64,000 nucleotides of DNA from Streptomyces sp. SUK 48 (GCF_009650765.1 NZ_CP045740.1:5866001-5930000), one strand, 5' to 3'; counted from the stretch's first letter, positions 1 through 8,961 are shown. Translations and numbers: made by a program. The notes: a model not told the origin generated them from the letters alone.

Positions 1-132
1 CTGCATCTTGGTGTACTCGGGGCCCATTTTCGCCCGGGTCTTGATCCACTCGGGCTTGCGCTCGATGGGGGTCTGGCTGTTGCGGACCTCCAGGCGCAGC
101 AATTTGCGTCCGTCGGGTGCGACTGCGGACAC
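1..132 (-). CDS. lipA: Lipoyl synthase, N-terminal fragment (runs off the window)
   Basis: Only the first 44 codons are present. The gene continues beyond base 1. The fragment begins [20 protein letters not shown] and contains [19 protein letters not shown], the N-terminal stretch typical of actinobacterial LipA, a radical-SAM enzyme that inserts two sulfurs into protein-bound octanoyl groups. The Fe-S cysteines lie outside the window. The GTG at 132 is preceded at 7 nt by AGGGAG on the minus strand. It sits 116 nt downstream of lipB on the same strand, so a lipB-lipA transcription unit is likely. The identification rests on the N-terminus and on the neighbour. Confidence 0.88.
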   Translation of the reverse strand, partial: MSAVAPDGRKLLRLEVRNSQTPIERKPEWIKTRAKMGPEYTKMQ

Positions 133-248
133 GACCGGCTCCCTCAGCTTTGATTCTTCGGCGTCCCCCAGGGTACGCCCGTGTTCTGCACGCCCTGGCG
201 ACGAGACCAACCTCATGACCGCAGGGCGCATTCCCGTCCGGGGGATTC

Positions 249-1046
249 TCAGGCCGACGCCTTCTCGATCGCCCGGGGCCTCAGGTCGGCGTTCTCCAGG
301 ACCTCCCCGAGATGCTTCTCGGCCACCGGTACGACCTCCTCCACCGTGATGTCCCGGCCCAGCTCGCTCGCCAGGGAGGCCACGCCCGCGTCGCGGATGC
401 CGCAGGGGATGATGCGGTCGAACCACTTCATGTCGGGGCAGACGTTGAACGAGAAGCCGTGCATGGTGACGCCCTTGGCGACCCGGATGCCGATCTGGGC
501 GATCTTGCGGTCCTCGCGGCGCTGGCCGGCGTTGGAGGGGGCGTACTCGGGACCGTCGAGCCGGGGATCGAACTCGTCGTCGGTCAGCCGGGGGTCGAAG
601 TCGAGGGAGAGGCCGCCGATCGCGGGCCGCTGCTCGACGGGGTCGCCCAGCACCCAGACGCCGCTGCGCCCCTCGACGCGGGTGGTCTCCAGGCCGAACT
701 CCGCGCAGGTGCGGATCAGGGCCTCTTCGAGGCGTCGTACATGCGCCACCACGTCCACCGGGCGCGGGAGCTTCTGGATCGGGTAGCCCACCAGCTGGCC
801 CGGGCCGTGCCAGGTGATCTTGCCGCCGCGGTCCACGTCGATCACCGGGGTGCCGTCCAGCGGGCGCTCGCTGTCCTCCGTGCGCCGGCCCGCCGTGTAG
901 ACCGGGGGGTGCTCCAGGAGCAGCAGCGTGTCCGGGATCTCGTCGGCGAACCGGGCGGCGTGCACCCGGCGCTGCTCGTCCCATGCCTCCTGGTAGTCGA
1001 CGGCCTCCGCGCCGAACCCCATTCGGACGAACCGCAATTCACTCAC
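249..1046 (-). CDS. lipB: Lipoyl(octanoyl) transferase LipB
   Basis: Transfers octanoyl from acyl carrier protein to lipoyl domains, the first step of lipoate assembly. The product is 265 aa. It shows the family motifs [47 protein letters not shown] and FDRIIPCGI; the Cys in the last and the Lys that opens KIAQIG are the expected catalytic dyad. An insert rich in Asp, Pro and Arg before KIAQIG makes it longer than short LipB proteins of about 230 aa. I chose the GTG at 1046 because AGGGAGG lies just upstream; a longer reading to 1094 lacks such a site. It precedes lipA and serves the E2 gene at 12.9-14.7 kb. Confidence 0.95.
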   Translation of the reverse strand: MSELRFVRMGFGAEAVDYQEAWDEQRRVHAARFADEIPDTLLLLEHPPVYTAGRRTEDSERPLDGTPVIDVDRGGKITWHGPGQLVGYPIQKLPRPVDVVAHVRRLEEALIRTCAEFGLETTRVEGRSGVWVLGDPVEQRPAIGGLSLDFDPRLTDDEFDPRLDGPEYAPSNAGQRREDRKIAQIGIRVAKGVTMHGFSFNVCPDMKWFDRIIPCGIRDAGVASLASELGRDITVEEVVPVAEKHLGEVLENADLRPRAIEKASA

Positions 1047-1278
1047 GGCAAGCGCCTCCCTAGCGATGTCAGGCACGTAACGCGCCCACGCCACTGTACG
1101 TCCGTCCGTGGGACGTCAGCCCTGAGGGCGTTCCTCACACGATCGGATGAATGAAAGCTGAAGTATCCGAGCGGGTGCTCACTCTCCGCTACATTCGCGC
1201 CGTTCATGAGGCCAAAAGGGCTGCTCACAGGCAATCCCGGCACGTCACGACGCCCGGAGGCAGGAGACCGCACCACAG

Positions 1279-2733
1279 ATGACGGACCGACCCGCGCAGC
1301 GCACCCCCAACCGCCAGCTCGCCGCGCTCATCGCAGAGGCGGGGTTCTCCAACGCGGGTCTGGCCCGGCGCGTCGACCAGCTCGGCCTGGAACACGGGCT
1401 GGACCTCAGATACGACAAGACATCCGTCACCCGCTGGCTGCGCGGCCAGCAGCCGAGAGGCACCACACCCGCGCTGATCGCCGAGGTGTTCACCCGCCGG
1501 CTCGGGCGCCGGCTCTCCGCCCAGGATCTCGGCCTGGACGCGTGTGCGCCGGTGTACGCCGGGCTGGAGTTCGCGGCCACCCCGGAGGAGGCCGTGGACA
1601 TCGTCAGCGGGCTGTGGCGCAAGGACTCCGGCAGCCATGCCGAGCTGCGCAAGATCGCGTTCACCCCGGCGGGGCTCGTCGTGCCCAGCCGGGACTGGCT
1701 GATCGGCAAGCCCGACGACCGGGTGGCCCGGGAGCCGGCGCCCCGGGTGCCCGCGCAGGGGCGGCCCGGCGTGCTGCGGACACCGGTCGGGCGGCCCCGG
1801 GCGAGCGGGCCCCTGGAGCGCATCCCCGGGCACCGGGTCGTCGGGGGCGACATCGCCGCGCTGCGCTCGGTGGGGGAGCTGTTCCGCACCCTGGACGACC
1901 GGTTCGGCGGCGGCCACGCCCGCCAGGCGCTGGTGCGCTACCTGGAGCACGAGTGCGAGCCGATGCTGCGCGGGAGCTACGACGAGCCCACCGGGCGCCG
2001 GCTGTTCTCGGCCGCCGCGGACCTGACCCGGCTCGCGGGCTGGACGTCGTACGACATCGCCGCGCACGGGCTGGCCCAGCGGTACTTCGTGCAGGCGCTG
2101 CGGCTCGCGCAGGCGGCGGGGGACCGGCCGTACGGCTCCTTCGTGCTGGTCACGATGAGCAGGCAGGCGGTGTACCTCGGGCACGGCAGGGAGGCGGTGC
2201 AGCTCGCGCGGGTCGCCCAGCAGGGGATCGGCACCGGGGGACCACCGGCCGTGCAGTCGCTGCTGCACGCGGCGGAGGCGCGGGCGCACGGAGTGCTGGG
2301 GGAGGTGCGGGCGTGCACGGCGGCGCTGGTGCGGGCCGAGCGGGCGCTGGAGGCGGCCCGGCCGGGGGACGAAGTGCCGTACTGGGCGCGGTTCTTCGAC
2401 GAGGCCCAGCTCGCGGACGAGCTGGGGCACTGCTACCGGGACCTCCAGCAGTTCCGGGCGGCCGCGCAACACGCGGAGCGCTCGCTCCAGTTGCGCGCCC
2501 CCGCGTACGCCCGCAGCCGGCTCTTCTGCCGGGTCGTCCTCGCCACGGCCCGCCTCGGCCTCGGCGAACTCGACCAGGCGTGCGCGCTGGCCACGGAGGC
2601 CGCGGCCCAGGCCGCGGACATGCGCAGCGCCCGCGCCGTCGAATACATCCGCGACTTCGAACGCCGCCTGGAGCCCTACAAGGACGCGGCCCCGGCGCGG
2701 ACGTACCACGAGAAGGTGGCGGCCCTGAACTGA
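1279..2733 (+). CDS. Helix-turn-helix regulator with TPR-like C-terminal part
   Basis: The product is 484 aa. The first 80 or so residues form a helix-turn-helix-like segment (NRQLAALIAEAGFSNAGLARR, then TSVTRWLRGQQPRG), a layout common in Streptomyces regulators of morphological or antibiotic control. The rest is predicted almost wholly helical, with repeated Ala/Leu-rich helix pairs from about residue 190 to the end that look like TPR repeats, as if for binding a peptide or protein partner. AGGAG lies about 8 nt before the ATG. It is divergent from lipB and convergent with the oxidoreductase, with a strong hairpin just after its stop. The target genes cannot be told from sequence. Confidence 0.75.
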   Translation: MTDRPAQRTPNRQLAALIAEAGFSNAGLARRVDQLGLEHGLDLRYDKTSVTRWLRGQQPRGTTPALIAEVFTRRLGRRLSAQDLGLDACAPVYAGLEFAATPEEAVDIVSGLWRKDSGSHAELRKIAFTPAGLVVPSRDWLIGKPDDRVAREPAPRVPAQGRPGVLRTPVGRPRASGPLERIPGHRVVGGDIAALRSVGELFRTLDDRFGGGHARQALVRYLEHECEPMLRGSYDEPTGRRLFSAAADLTRLAGWTSYDIAAHGLAQRYFVQALRLAQAAGDRPYGSFVLVTMSRQAVYLGHGREAVQLARVAQQGIGTGGPPAVQSLLHAAEARAHGVLGEVRACTAALVRAERALEAARPGDEVPYWARFFDEAQLADELGHCYRDLQQFRAAAQHAERSLQLRAPAYARSRLFCRVVLATARLGLGELDQACALATEAAAQAADMRSARAVEYIRDFERRLEPYKDAAPARTYHEKVAALN

Positions 2734-2772
2734 GGCCGCCACCGGCCGACGTGGCGGGGAACGGGACCGGCA

Positions 2773-2805
2773 CCGCCGGGCCACGCTGTCGTGGTGGCCC
2801 GGCGG
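2773..2805. terminator. Bidirectional hairpin terminator
   Basis: A perfect 12-bp stem (CCGCCGGGCCAC paired with GTGGCCCGGCGG, 9-nt loop) lies in the 83-nt gap between two convergent genes. It has no clear T-run on either side, as is usual in high-GC actinobacteria. Confidence 0.75.
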
Positions 2806-2816
2806 GCAGGCCGGCG

Positions 2817-4184
2817 TCAGGCGGCCTTCGGCATGGTCGGGGCCGGGTCGGCCGCGTGCAGGGAGCCCGTGGTGCCCAGGTCCGCGAGGAGGGAGCGGAC
2901 GGCGCGGTGGGCGGAGTGGAGGGCGCCCTGGAGGGTGCTGGTGCCGCGGTGGTCGCCGCAGACGTAGAGGCCGGCGAGCAGGCGCACCGGGCGGCGGAGG
3001 TCGTGCGGGGCGCGCATGACCGGGACGGCCTGCGGGGAGTGGTGCACGGCCAACGTCTCCCAGCGGCGCGTGGACATGCCGTAGAGGCGGGAGAGGTGGA
3101 TGCGGACCGCGGTGTCCACGCCCTCGGGCGGGGTGCCGAGCACCGTCGAGGAGATCAGCACCCGGCCGCCCGGCGCCCGGCTCGGGTCCACGTTGCTGAG
3201 CACCGACGTGTGCGCCACCGGGCCGCCCCGGTCCGCGTCCAGCAGCAGCGAGGCGCCCGTGGAGAACGCCGCCGCCGGTTCGTCCGTCGTGTGGTGGACC
3301 ACCGTCACCGGGTGGAACTCCGGCACCCTGAGTCCCGGCAGCAGCTCCGCCGCCGCGCGCGCGTCGGTGGCCAGCAGCACCGCACGGCAGCGGATCTCCC
3401 CGTGCTCGGCCGTGGTCACGGACGTCGTGGACACCGACGTCACCCGCACCCCGGTGTGCACGGTCCCCGGCGGCAGCGCCCGCGCCATCACCTCGGGCAT
3501 CATGTCCGCGCCGCCCTCCGGCACACACAGCCGCCCGCTCGCGAACGCCCGCAGCGCCAGGTCCGCGCACCGGCTGGACGTCGTCAGGTCCGGGTCGCAC
3601 AGCAGCGCGGCGAGCAGCGGGCGCAGGAAGCCCTCGACCGTGCGGGCCGGTATCCCCCGGGCCGCGAGGGCCTGCGCGGCGGGCAGCTCCGGGCGGGCGA
3701 GCAGCCGTTCGACCGGCATCGCGGCGATCCGGTTCAGCGCGGCGCCCAGCCGCGCCTGGTCCATCGCGCCGCCCACCGGCGCGCCACCGCCCCGTCCGGG
3801 CGGCGCCGTCACCCCTCTGGGGGCGCTTGCCAGGGCGCGCACCGCATGGAGTGCGCCCCTCGCGCTTCCTCCGTTCGCCGGCGCGCCCGCCCGGTGGGTG
3901 CGCCCGTCGCGGTGCAGCAGCACGCCCGGCGCGAAGGAGCGCAGGGCCAGGGAGTCCAGCCCCGGCGTCAGCCGGAGCTCGGGATACGCCGTGGACAGCA
4001 GCTGTCCGATCCGGTCGAGCCGGAAACCGTCGACCTTCTCCGTCGCCATGCGGCCGCCGACGCACGAGGCGGCTTCCAGGACTGCGGTCGTCACTCCTGC
4101 GCTGGTGAGCCGGTGGGCCGCCGAGAGTCCGGCGATGCCGGCTCCCACGATGACGACGTCCACCTGGTTCGCGGGCTCAAGCAC
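2817..4184 (-). CDS. FAD-dependent oxidoreductase, amine oxidase/phytoene desaturase type
   Basis: The product is 455 aa. The N-terminus carries a Rossmann FAD-binding fold (VVIVGAGIAGLSAAHRL at about residues 10-26, then VGGRMATE), and the C-terminus has YVCGDHRGTSTLQGALHSA, the second FAD contact seen in protoporphyrinogen oxidase, amine oxidase and carotenoid desaturase relatives. The middle part, which sets the substrate, is not diagnostic. The GTG at 4184 follows AGGAGGGG at good spacing. It has no neighbour in the same direction that would suggest a pathway. A carotenoid-type desaturase is possible, but no carotenoid genes are near. Confidence 0.8.
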   Translation of the reverse strand: MLEPANQVDVVIVGAGIAGLSAAHRLTSAGVTTAVLEAASCVGGRMATEKVDGFRLDRIGQLLSTAYPELRLTPGLDSLALRSFAPGVLLHRDGRTHRAGAPANGGSARGALHAVRALASAPRGVTAPPGRGGGAPVGGAMDQARLGAALNRIAAMPVERLLARPELPAAQALAARGIPARTVEGFLRPLLAALLCDPDLTTSSRCADLALRAFASGRLCVPEGGADMMPEVMARALPPGTVHTGVRVTSVSTTSVTTAEHGEIRCRAVLLATDARAAAELLPGLRVPEFHPVTVVHHTTDEPAAAFSTGASLLLDADRGGPVAHTSVLSNVDPSRAPGGRVLISSTVLGTPPEGVDTAVRIHLSRLYGMSTRRWETLAVHHSPQAVPVMRAPHDLRRPVRLLAGLYVCGDHRGTSTLQGALHSAHRAVRSLLADLGTTGSLHAADPAPTMPKAA

Positions 4185-4525
4185 GAGGCCCCTCCTGTGG
4201 TTGCGCTGAGCGGTCGGTGGAGACGTTGTGCCCCAACCGGCTTCAGGAATACCCGAGTTCGGGTCGAGTATCAGCGCCGGGATCGGTCATAAGGAGTCGC
4301 GCATGGGCAGGGCACGGTCGCATGGAGGTCGCATATGGTCACATCCGTTCCGCGCGCCGCACGATGCCCTTGCGCGCCACCACGAAGCGCCCGCGCGCGC
4401 CCGGAGCGCGGACAGGGAGCCCCCGAGGCCGCCCGGGGCGCGGACCCGGAACCCCGGGGGCGTCCGGGGCACGGGCCGGGAAACCCCGTAGGCCGCCCGG
4501 GGGACGCCCACTTAGGGTGACCCCC
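4185..4525. other. 340-nt intergenic region with small inverted repeat and a -10 box
   Basis: Divergent region between the oxidoreductase and the acetyltransferase genes. It holds ACCCGA-GT-TCGGGT at 4251-4264, flanked by ATAC and GTAT, near the oxidoreductase start, and a TAGGGT box at 4513-4518. A short reading frame starting MGRARSHGGR at about 4302 has AAGGAG before it, but I do not trust it because its composition is simply GC-rich repeats. I see nothing else. Confidence 0.5.
4513..4518 (+). promoter_or_regulatory. Putative -10 box TAGGGT (leaderless start)
   Basis: TAGGGT ends 7 nt before the ATG of the acetyltransferase gene, so transcription would begin at or next to the start codon. 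No good ribosome binding site is present. Confidence 0.45.
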
Positions 4526-5014
4526 ATGCCCGAGCCGCACATACGCCTTGCCACGCCCGCGGACGAGGAGCCCCTCGCCCGCCTCGACCGGACCACCTGG
4601 TCCACCCTGCACGCGGTGACGCCCCGCCCCGAGCCGCCGTACCCGCCGCTCTTCGACGAGCGCCACCACCCCGGCGACTTCCTCGTCGCCGAGCTGGACG
4701 GGCATCTCGTCGGCTACGTGCGCCTGGCCCAGATGATCCCGCTGCCCGCCCACGCGCACATCCTCACCATCCAGGGCTTCGTGGTCGCCGAGGAGGTCCG
4801 CGGCCGGGGCCTGGGGCGGGCGCTGATCCGGGCCGCCGTGGCCGAGGCCCGCGCGCGCGGCGCCCGCCGGCTGAACCTGCGCGTGCTCGGCCACAACACC
4901 CCGGCCAGGAAGCTCTACGAGGCCGAGGGCTTCACCGTGGAGGGCGTCAGCCCGGACGAGTTCCTGCTCGACGGCACCTACGTCGACGACATCTCCATGG
5001 GCCGCGCCCTGTAG
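4526..5014 (+). CDS. GNAT family N-acetyltransferase
   Basis: The product is 162 aa, the usual size for a single GNAT domain. Motif A is clear: FVVAEEVRGRGLGRALIRAA, with the R-G-R-G-L-G acetyl-CoA pyrophosphate loop at about residues 92-97, followed by motif B around NTPARKLYEAEGF. The substrate is unknown; the family acetylates amines on proteins, antibiotics or small molecules. I chose the ATG at 4526 over the upstream in-frame GTG because homology-like sequence begins at PEPHIRLATPADEEPLARLD and a TAGGGT box sits 7 nt ahead. It is convergent with the protease gene. Confidence 0.85.
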   Translation: MPEPHIRLATPADEEPLARLDRTTWSTLHAVTPRPEPPYPPLFDERHHPGDFLVAELDGHLVGYVRLAQMIPLPAHAHILTIQGFVVAEEVRGRGLGRALIRAAVAEARARGARRLNLRVLGHNTPARKLYEAEGFTVEGVSPDEFLLDGTYVDDISMGRAL

Positions 5015-5059
5015 GCGGACCAGGCGGACGGGCGGACCAGCCGGACCGGGCGGCCACGC

Positions 5060-6241
5060 TCAGCCCACCAGCGCGCCCGTGTCCACCGCCGCCGTCGCCG
5101 TGGCCCCCCGCTGGGCGTCCGCCGCCACCTCGGACGCCGTCAGCACGTACCCCGTCTCGGCGTCCGAGGTGGAGCGGGCGAACACCACCCCGAACACCCG
5201 GCCGTCCGCCGTCAGCAGCGGCCCGCCGGAGTTGCCCGGCCGGACCGTGGAGCGGATCGAGTAGATCTCCCGGGTGACCGCGCCGTCGCTGTAGATGTTC
5301 TGCCCGGTCGCCCGCACCAGGTTCCCCACGGTCGCCGCCTGGAGGTTCAGGCTGCCGTCCTGCGGATAGCCCGCCACCACCGCCGAGTCCCCGCGCGAGG
5401 CGGCGGTGTCGAAGCGCAGCACCGGCGCGCTCAGCCCCGGCACGTACAGCACCGCCACATCCCGGTCGGGGTCGAAGAGCACCACCCGCGCCGGGTACAC
5501 CGGGCCGACCCCGCCCACCCGCACGCTCGGCCGGGCGATGCCCGCCACCACATGCGCGTTGGTCATCACCCGCCCCGGCGCGAACACGAACCCGCTGCCC
5601 TCCCGGCCCTCGCTGCCCGAGACCCCCTCGATCTTGACCGTGCTCGTCTTGGCGGCGGTCGCCGCGGCCGCCGTGACGCTGTCCCCGGTGGGGCGGGGCA
5701 CCTGGGCCGTCGACTCGTTCTCGAACGGGTTGAAGACCTGCGGGAACCCCGCGTCGGTGAGCGCCGAGGTGGCCCGGGAGAACCACGCGGGCGTCGTCTC
5801 CGGCATCGTCCGCTGGACGGCGCCGAGCAGCGAGGAGTCCCGGATCGCCGTGGTCAGCGCGGGGGAGGGGGCCGCGCTGAGCACGCTCGCCGCCACCCAG
5901 GACACGATCAGCACCGCGACCGCGTTGGCCGCCGCGCCCCCGACGCCGTCCACCACCCGCAGCGGGCCCTTGTCCAGGCCGCCGCGCAGCCGCAGCGCGA
6001 GCCGGCCCGCCAGCTCATGACCCACCGCGGCGGGCACCAGCACGGTCAGCACCGCGAGCACCGTCGCCGTCGCCGTACCCCGCGCCACCTGGCCGGTCAC
6101 CCACGGCAGCGCCCATACGCCGACGACCGCGCCGCCGACGAACCCGGCCAGCGAGACACACCCGGCCACCAGGCCGCGCCGGTAACCGGACGCGGCGTAC
6201 AGGAGGATCACCAGCACCAGGAGCAGGTCGAGCAGGTCCAC
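5060..6241 (-). CDS. MarP-like membrane serine protease (CvpA domain plus trypsin-like domain)
   Basis: The product is 393 aa. Residues 1-125 form about four membrane helices of the CvpA/colicin V type (start MDLLDLLLVLVILLYAASGY). Residues 195-393 form an extracytoplasmic chymotrypsin-fold protease with His230 in MTNAHVV, Asp261 in DRDVAVLYV and Ser338 in RPGNSGGPL. Length, layout and triad spacing match mycobacterial MarP, an acid-resistance protease acting on cell-wall hydrolases. MarP's regulatory disulfide cysteines are absent here; the only Cys is in the membrane part. The GTG at 6241 follows AAAGGCGG. It is divergent from a peptidoglycan amidase gene, which suggests a wall-related role by inference. 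Confidence 0.9.
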   Translation of the reverse strand: MDLLDLLLVLVILLYAASGYRRGLVAGCVSLAGFVGGAVVGVWALPWVTGQVARGTATATVLAVLTVLVPAAVGHELAGRLALRLRGGLDKGPLRVVDGVGGAAANAVAVLIVSWVAASVLSAAPSPALTTAIRDSSLLGAVQRTMPETTPAWFSRATSALTDAGFPQVFNPFENESTAQVPRPTGDSVTAAAATAAKTSTVKIEGVSGSEGREGSGFVFAPGRVMTNAHVVAGIARPSVRVGGVGPVYPARVVLFDPDRDVAVLYVPGLSAPVLRFDTAASRGDSAVVAGYPQDGSLNLQAATVGNLVRATGQNIYSDGAVTREIYSIRSTVRPGNSGGPLLTADGRVFGVVFARSTSDAETGYVLTASEVAADAQRGATATAAVDTGALVG

Positions 6242-6355
6242 GGAGCCGCCTTTCTCTTCGGACCCCTCACTCGGGCGGGTCGGGCCCGCTGAAGGGTCAC
6301 AGGTACATGATCGGGTGCCGACGGCGAACCGGCCACGTGTGCCCGTAACCGCAGA

Positions 6356-6376
6356 AACGTCCCGGACCGGGACGTT
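6356..6376. promoter_or_regulatory. Perfect 21-bp palindrome, candidate operator
   Basis: AACGTCCCGG, a central A, then the exact inverse complement. It lies in the 196-nt divergent region between the MarP-like protease and the amidase genes, 62 nt before the amidase ATG. This position suits a dimeric regulator acting on one or both genes. The cognate protein is unknown. Confidence 0.55.
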
Positions 6377-6437
6377 GGTTCCGCCAGGTGGCACAGCGCA
6401 CATCGCGGGCAGGGGCGACCGGTCCGAGAGTGGGGCC

Positions 6438-7394
6438 ATGTCCGTCGTCCGAAGAGCCAGGGGAATCCGCGGCCCGCGCCGGGGCCGGCTCCCCGGCCCG
6501 CTGCTGGTGCTGCTGGGCTCCCTGCCCGGTCTGATGGCCGTCCTCGCGCTCGCCCTGTACGCGCGCGGCACGGAGCGGCCCGCCGCGCTCGGCCTGCGCT
6601 CCGCCGCGCCCGGGACCAGGAGCACCCACCTCGCCGGCCGGCCCCTGATCGTGCCGCGCTCCGCCTGGCTGGCCGGCACCCCCGCCGGGCACAGCCAGCC
6701 GCCGCCGCGCTACGACGACAAGGTGATCGCCGTCTTCGTGCACCACACCGACTCGTCCAACGCCTACCGGTGCGCGGACACCCCCGAGGTCATCCGCCGG
6801 CTCTACGCCGGGCAGACCGGCGTCCGGCGGTGGGACGACATCGGCTACAACTTCCTCGTCGACCGCTGCGGCACGATCTACGAGGGCCGGGCGGGCGGCG
6901 CCGACCGGGCCGTCACCGGCGCCCACGCGCAGGGCTTCAACCACCGCACCGCCGGGATCGCCGCGATCGGCACCTTCACCGCGGGCGTACCGGTGCCGCG
7001 CGCCATGACGGACGCCATCGCGGCCGTCGCCGCCTGGAAGCTGGGGCCGGCCGACATCGATCCGCGCGCCCGGGTGCGGCTGGTCTCCAGCAACGGGCAC
7101 AGCCGCTTCCGCGCGGGCACCACTGTCACGCTGCCCGCCGTCGCCGGTCACAACGACGGCTTCATGACCAACTGCCCGGGCGCCGCCCTCACCGCCCGGC
7201 TGCCGGAGATCAGGGAGACGGCGGCGCGCCTCCAGGGCCGGGCGCCCGGCGCGCCGACACCGCGCGCCCCGCGCGCACCCTCGCGTACGCCCGCCACACC
7301 CTCGCGTACGCCCGCGACACCCACGTCCCCCGGGTCCCACACCCCCACCACATCCGCCCCTCAGCCCCTGAAGCGCGCCCAGAGCCTCGGGTAG
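6438..7394 (+). CDS. Secreted or membrane-anchored PGRP-type N-acetylmuramoyl-L-alanine amidase
   Basis: The product is 318 aa. One hydrophobic segment (residues 20-42) serves as signal or anchor. Residues about 70-265 are an amidase_2/peptidoglycan recognition fold with all expected zinc and catalytic residues: His102/103 in VHHTDSS, Tyr137 in GYNFLVD, His238 in AGHND and Cys246 in TNCPG. The last 50 residues are Pro/Thr/Ala/Arg-rich and disordered. I chose the ATG at 6438 because the upstream in-frame extension lacks protein-like composition. The enzyme would cut the amide between muramic acid and the stem peptide outside the cell. Its 3' end overlaps the next convergent gene by 34 nt. Confidence 0.88.
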   Translation: MSVVRRARGIRGPRRGRLPGPLLVLLGSLPGLMAVLALALYARGTERPAALGLRSAAPGTRSTHLAGRPLIVPRSAWLAGTPAGHSQPPPRYDDKVIAVFVHHTDSSNAYRCADTPEVIRRLYAGQTGVRRWDDIGYNFLVDRCGTIYEGRAGGADRAVTGAHAQGFNHRTAGIAAIGTFTAGVPVPRAMTDAIAAVAAWKLGPADIDPRARVRLVSSNGHSRFRAGTTVTLPAVAGHNDGFMTNCPGAALTARLPEIRETAARLQGRAPGAPTPRAPRAPSRTPATPSRTPATPTSPGSHTPTTSAPQPLKRAQSLG

Positions 7395-7879
7395 AGCTCG
7401 GCGAGCAGCGCCTCGTTCTCCAGGTCGACCGGGCCGCCCACCGGTTCCGCGGGCGCGGGCGGGATGCCGAGGTCGGCCGCCACCGTGCCGGTGAGCTGCT
7501 CGTACGCCTCGTCGGCCGCGTACCCCAGCTCCTCGGCGTCGCCGTCGACCTCCTCGTCGAAGTCGCCCAGCAGCCCGGCCAGCGCGTCCGGGTCGTGCAG
7601 GGCGCCCTCGAACACCTCCCGGCCCTGGCCGATCAGCCAGCACCGGAAGAAGTCGAACGCGTCGTCGCTGGCCCCGTCCAGGAGCACCCAGGCGGCGCCC
7701 CACAGGTCCCAGCGGTAGGCGCGGTTGTAGCGGGCCTCGAAATGACGGGCGAAGTCCAGGACCCGCTCGGGGTCCAGTCGGGTGAGCCGTTCCACCAGCA
7801 GCTCGGCCTGGTCCTCGGGATCGCCCCCGGCGGCCTCGCGCGTGCCGTCGACCAGCTCCCAGAACTCCGTCTCGTCCAT
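7361..7879 (-). CDS. DUF4240 domain protein
   Basis: The product is 172 aa, acidic and soluble. The N-terminal half (MDETEFWELVDGTREAAGGD, then RAYRWDLWGAAWVL and DDAFDFFRCWLIGQGREVFE) matches the DUF4240 pattern; the function of this family is unknown. I chose the ATG at 7879 over the GTG at 7882 because GGAG then sits at a better distance. It is convergent with the amidase gene, overlapping it by 34 nt. It lies downstream of a WYL regulator on the same strand with a 58-nt gap, so co-transcription is possible. Confidence 0.82.
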   Translation of the reverse strand: MDETEFWELVDGTREAAGGDPEDQAELLVERLTRLDPERVLDFARHFEARYNRAYRWDLWGAAWVLLDGASDDAFDFFRCWLIGQGREVFEGALHDPDALAGLLGDFDEEVDGDAEELGYAADEAYEQLTGTVAADLGIPPAPAEPVGGPVDLENEALLAELYPRLWARFRG

Positions 7880-7937
7880 CACCGCTCCAGCATCGGGCCT
7901 GCGCCGGTGGGGCGCACGCGGGAGTACGGCGGCCGCG

Positions 7938-8915
7938 TCACGCCGCTTTGTAGAGTGCCGCGAGCCGCGCCGCGTCCCGCGCGAACCGCGCCCGCAGGCT
8001 GCCCGGCGCCAGCACCTCCGCCTCGGGGCCGAGCCCGGTCAGCTGGGCGTGCGCGACCTCCTCCGACTCCACCGGCAGCGTCACCGTCACCCAGCCCGCC
8101 CCGTCCGGCTCCCCGGCACCGGCCAGCCCCTCCCGGGCGGCCGGGACACCGACGGCGTCCGGCAGCCCGCGCACCCCCGCCGGGGAGAGCCGTACGACGG
8201 CCTCGGCGCGCAGCAGCGAGCGCGCGAACCGCTCGGCCTGGGCGGACCAGTGGGCGGGCAGGTCGAAGTCCTCGTCCCGCTCGAAACGGGTCTCCCGGGC
8301 CTCGACGGAGGTGAACCGGTCGACGCGGTAGGTGCGGAAGGCCCCCGGGTCCGGCACCCGGGCGCACAGGTACCAGGCGCCCGCCTTCAGCACGAGTCCG
8401 TACGGCTCCAGCAGCCGCGCCACCTCGCCGTCCCCGCGCCGGTAGCGGGCCGTGACACAGCGGTCGTCCCACACCGCCTCGGCCAGCGCGGGCAGCAGCG
8501 CGGGCGTCCCGGGCGCCTTGAACCAGCCCGGCGCGTCCAGGTGGAAGCGCCGGGCCGCGGCCCGGGGCGCGTCCTGGAGGGAGGGCAGGAGCGCCGCCGC
8601 CACCTTCAGCCGGGCCGCCGACGCCGCGTCCGCGAGGCCCATCTCGCGCAGCGCCCCCGGCACCCCGCTGAGGAACAGCGCCTCCGCCTCGTCGCGCGCC
8701 AGCCCCGTCAGCCGCGTCCGGTACCCGCCGACCAGCCGGTATCCGCCGGCCCGCCCCCGGTCCGCGTACACCGGCACCCCCGCTTCCGACAGCGCCCGCG
8801 CGTCCCGGTTCACCGTCCGCTCCGAGACCTCCAGCTCCCGCGCCAGCTCACCGGCGGTCATCGCCGCCCGCGACTGGAGGAGCAGGACCATCTTGATGAG
8901 CCGGGCCGCACGCAT
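7938..8915 (-). CDS. WYL-domain transcriptional regulator (YafY type)
   Basis: The product is 325 aa. Residues 1-60 are a DeoR-like winged helix (MVLLLQSRAAMTAGELAREL, then VSERTVNRDARALSEAGVPV). Residues about 135-220 form a WYL sensor domain (LLEPYGLVLKAGAWYLCAR, FRTYRVDRFTSV), followed by a WCX-like C-terminal extension. WYL regulators bind nucleotides or nucleic acid and control stress or phage-defence genes in many bacteria; no such genes are next to it here. The ATG at 8915 is the first that gives a complete helix-turn-helix. The ribosome binding site is weak (GGGG). Confidence 0.87.
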   Translation of the reverse strand: MRAARLIKMVLLLQSRAAMTAGELARELEVSERTVNRDARALSEAGVPVYADRGRAGGYRLVGGYRTRLTGLARDEAEALFLSGVPGALREMGLADAASAARLKVAAALLPSLQDAPRAAARRFHLDAPGWFKAPGTPALLPALAEAVWDDRCVTARYRRGDGEVARLLEPYGLVLKAGAWYLCARVPDPGAFRTYRVDRFTSVEARETRFERDEDFDLPAHWSAQAERFARSLLRAEAVVRLSPAGVRGLPDAVGVPAAREGLAGAGEPDGAGWVTVTLPVESEEVAHAQLTGLGPEAEVLAPGSLRARFARDAARLAALYKAA

Positions 8916-8961
8916 GGCCCCATGATGCCGGGCGGCACCGACAGAGAAGCGGCACTGAACA

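Noticed and set aside
4302..4491. Short ORF beginning MGRARSHGGR with AAGGAG upstream
   Set aside because: Despite the ribosome binding site, most of it is Arg/Pro-rich sequence from G/C repeats; no independent support.
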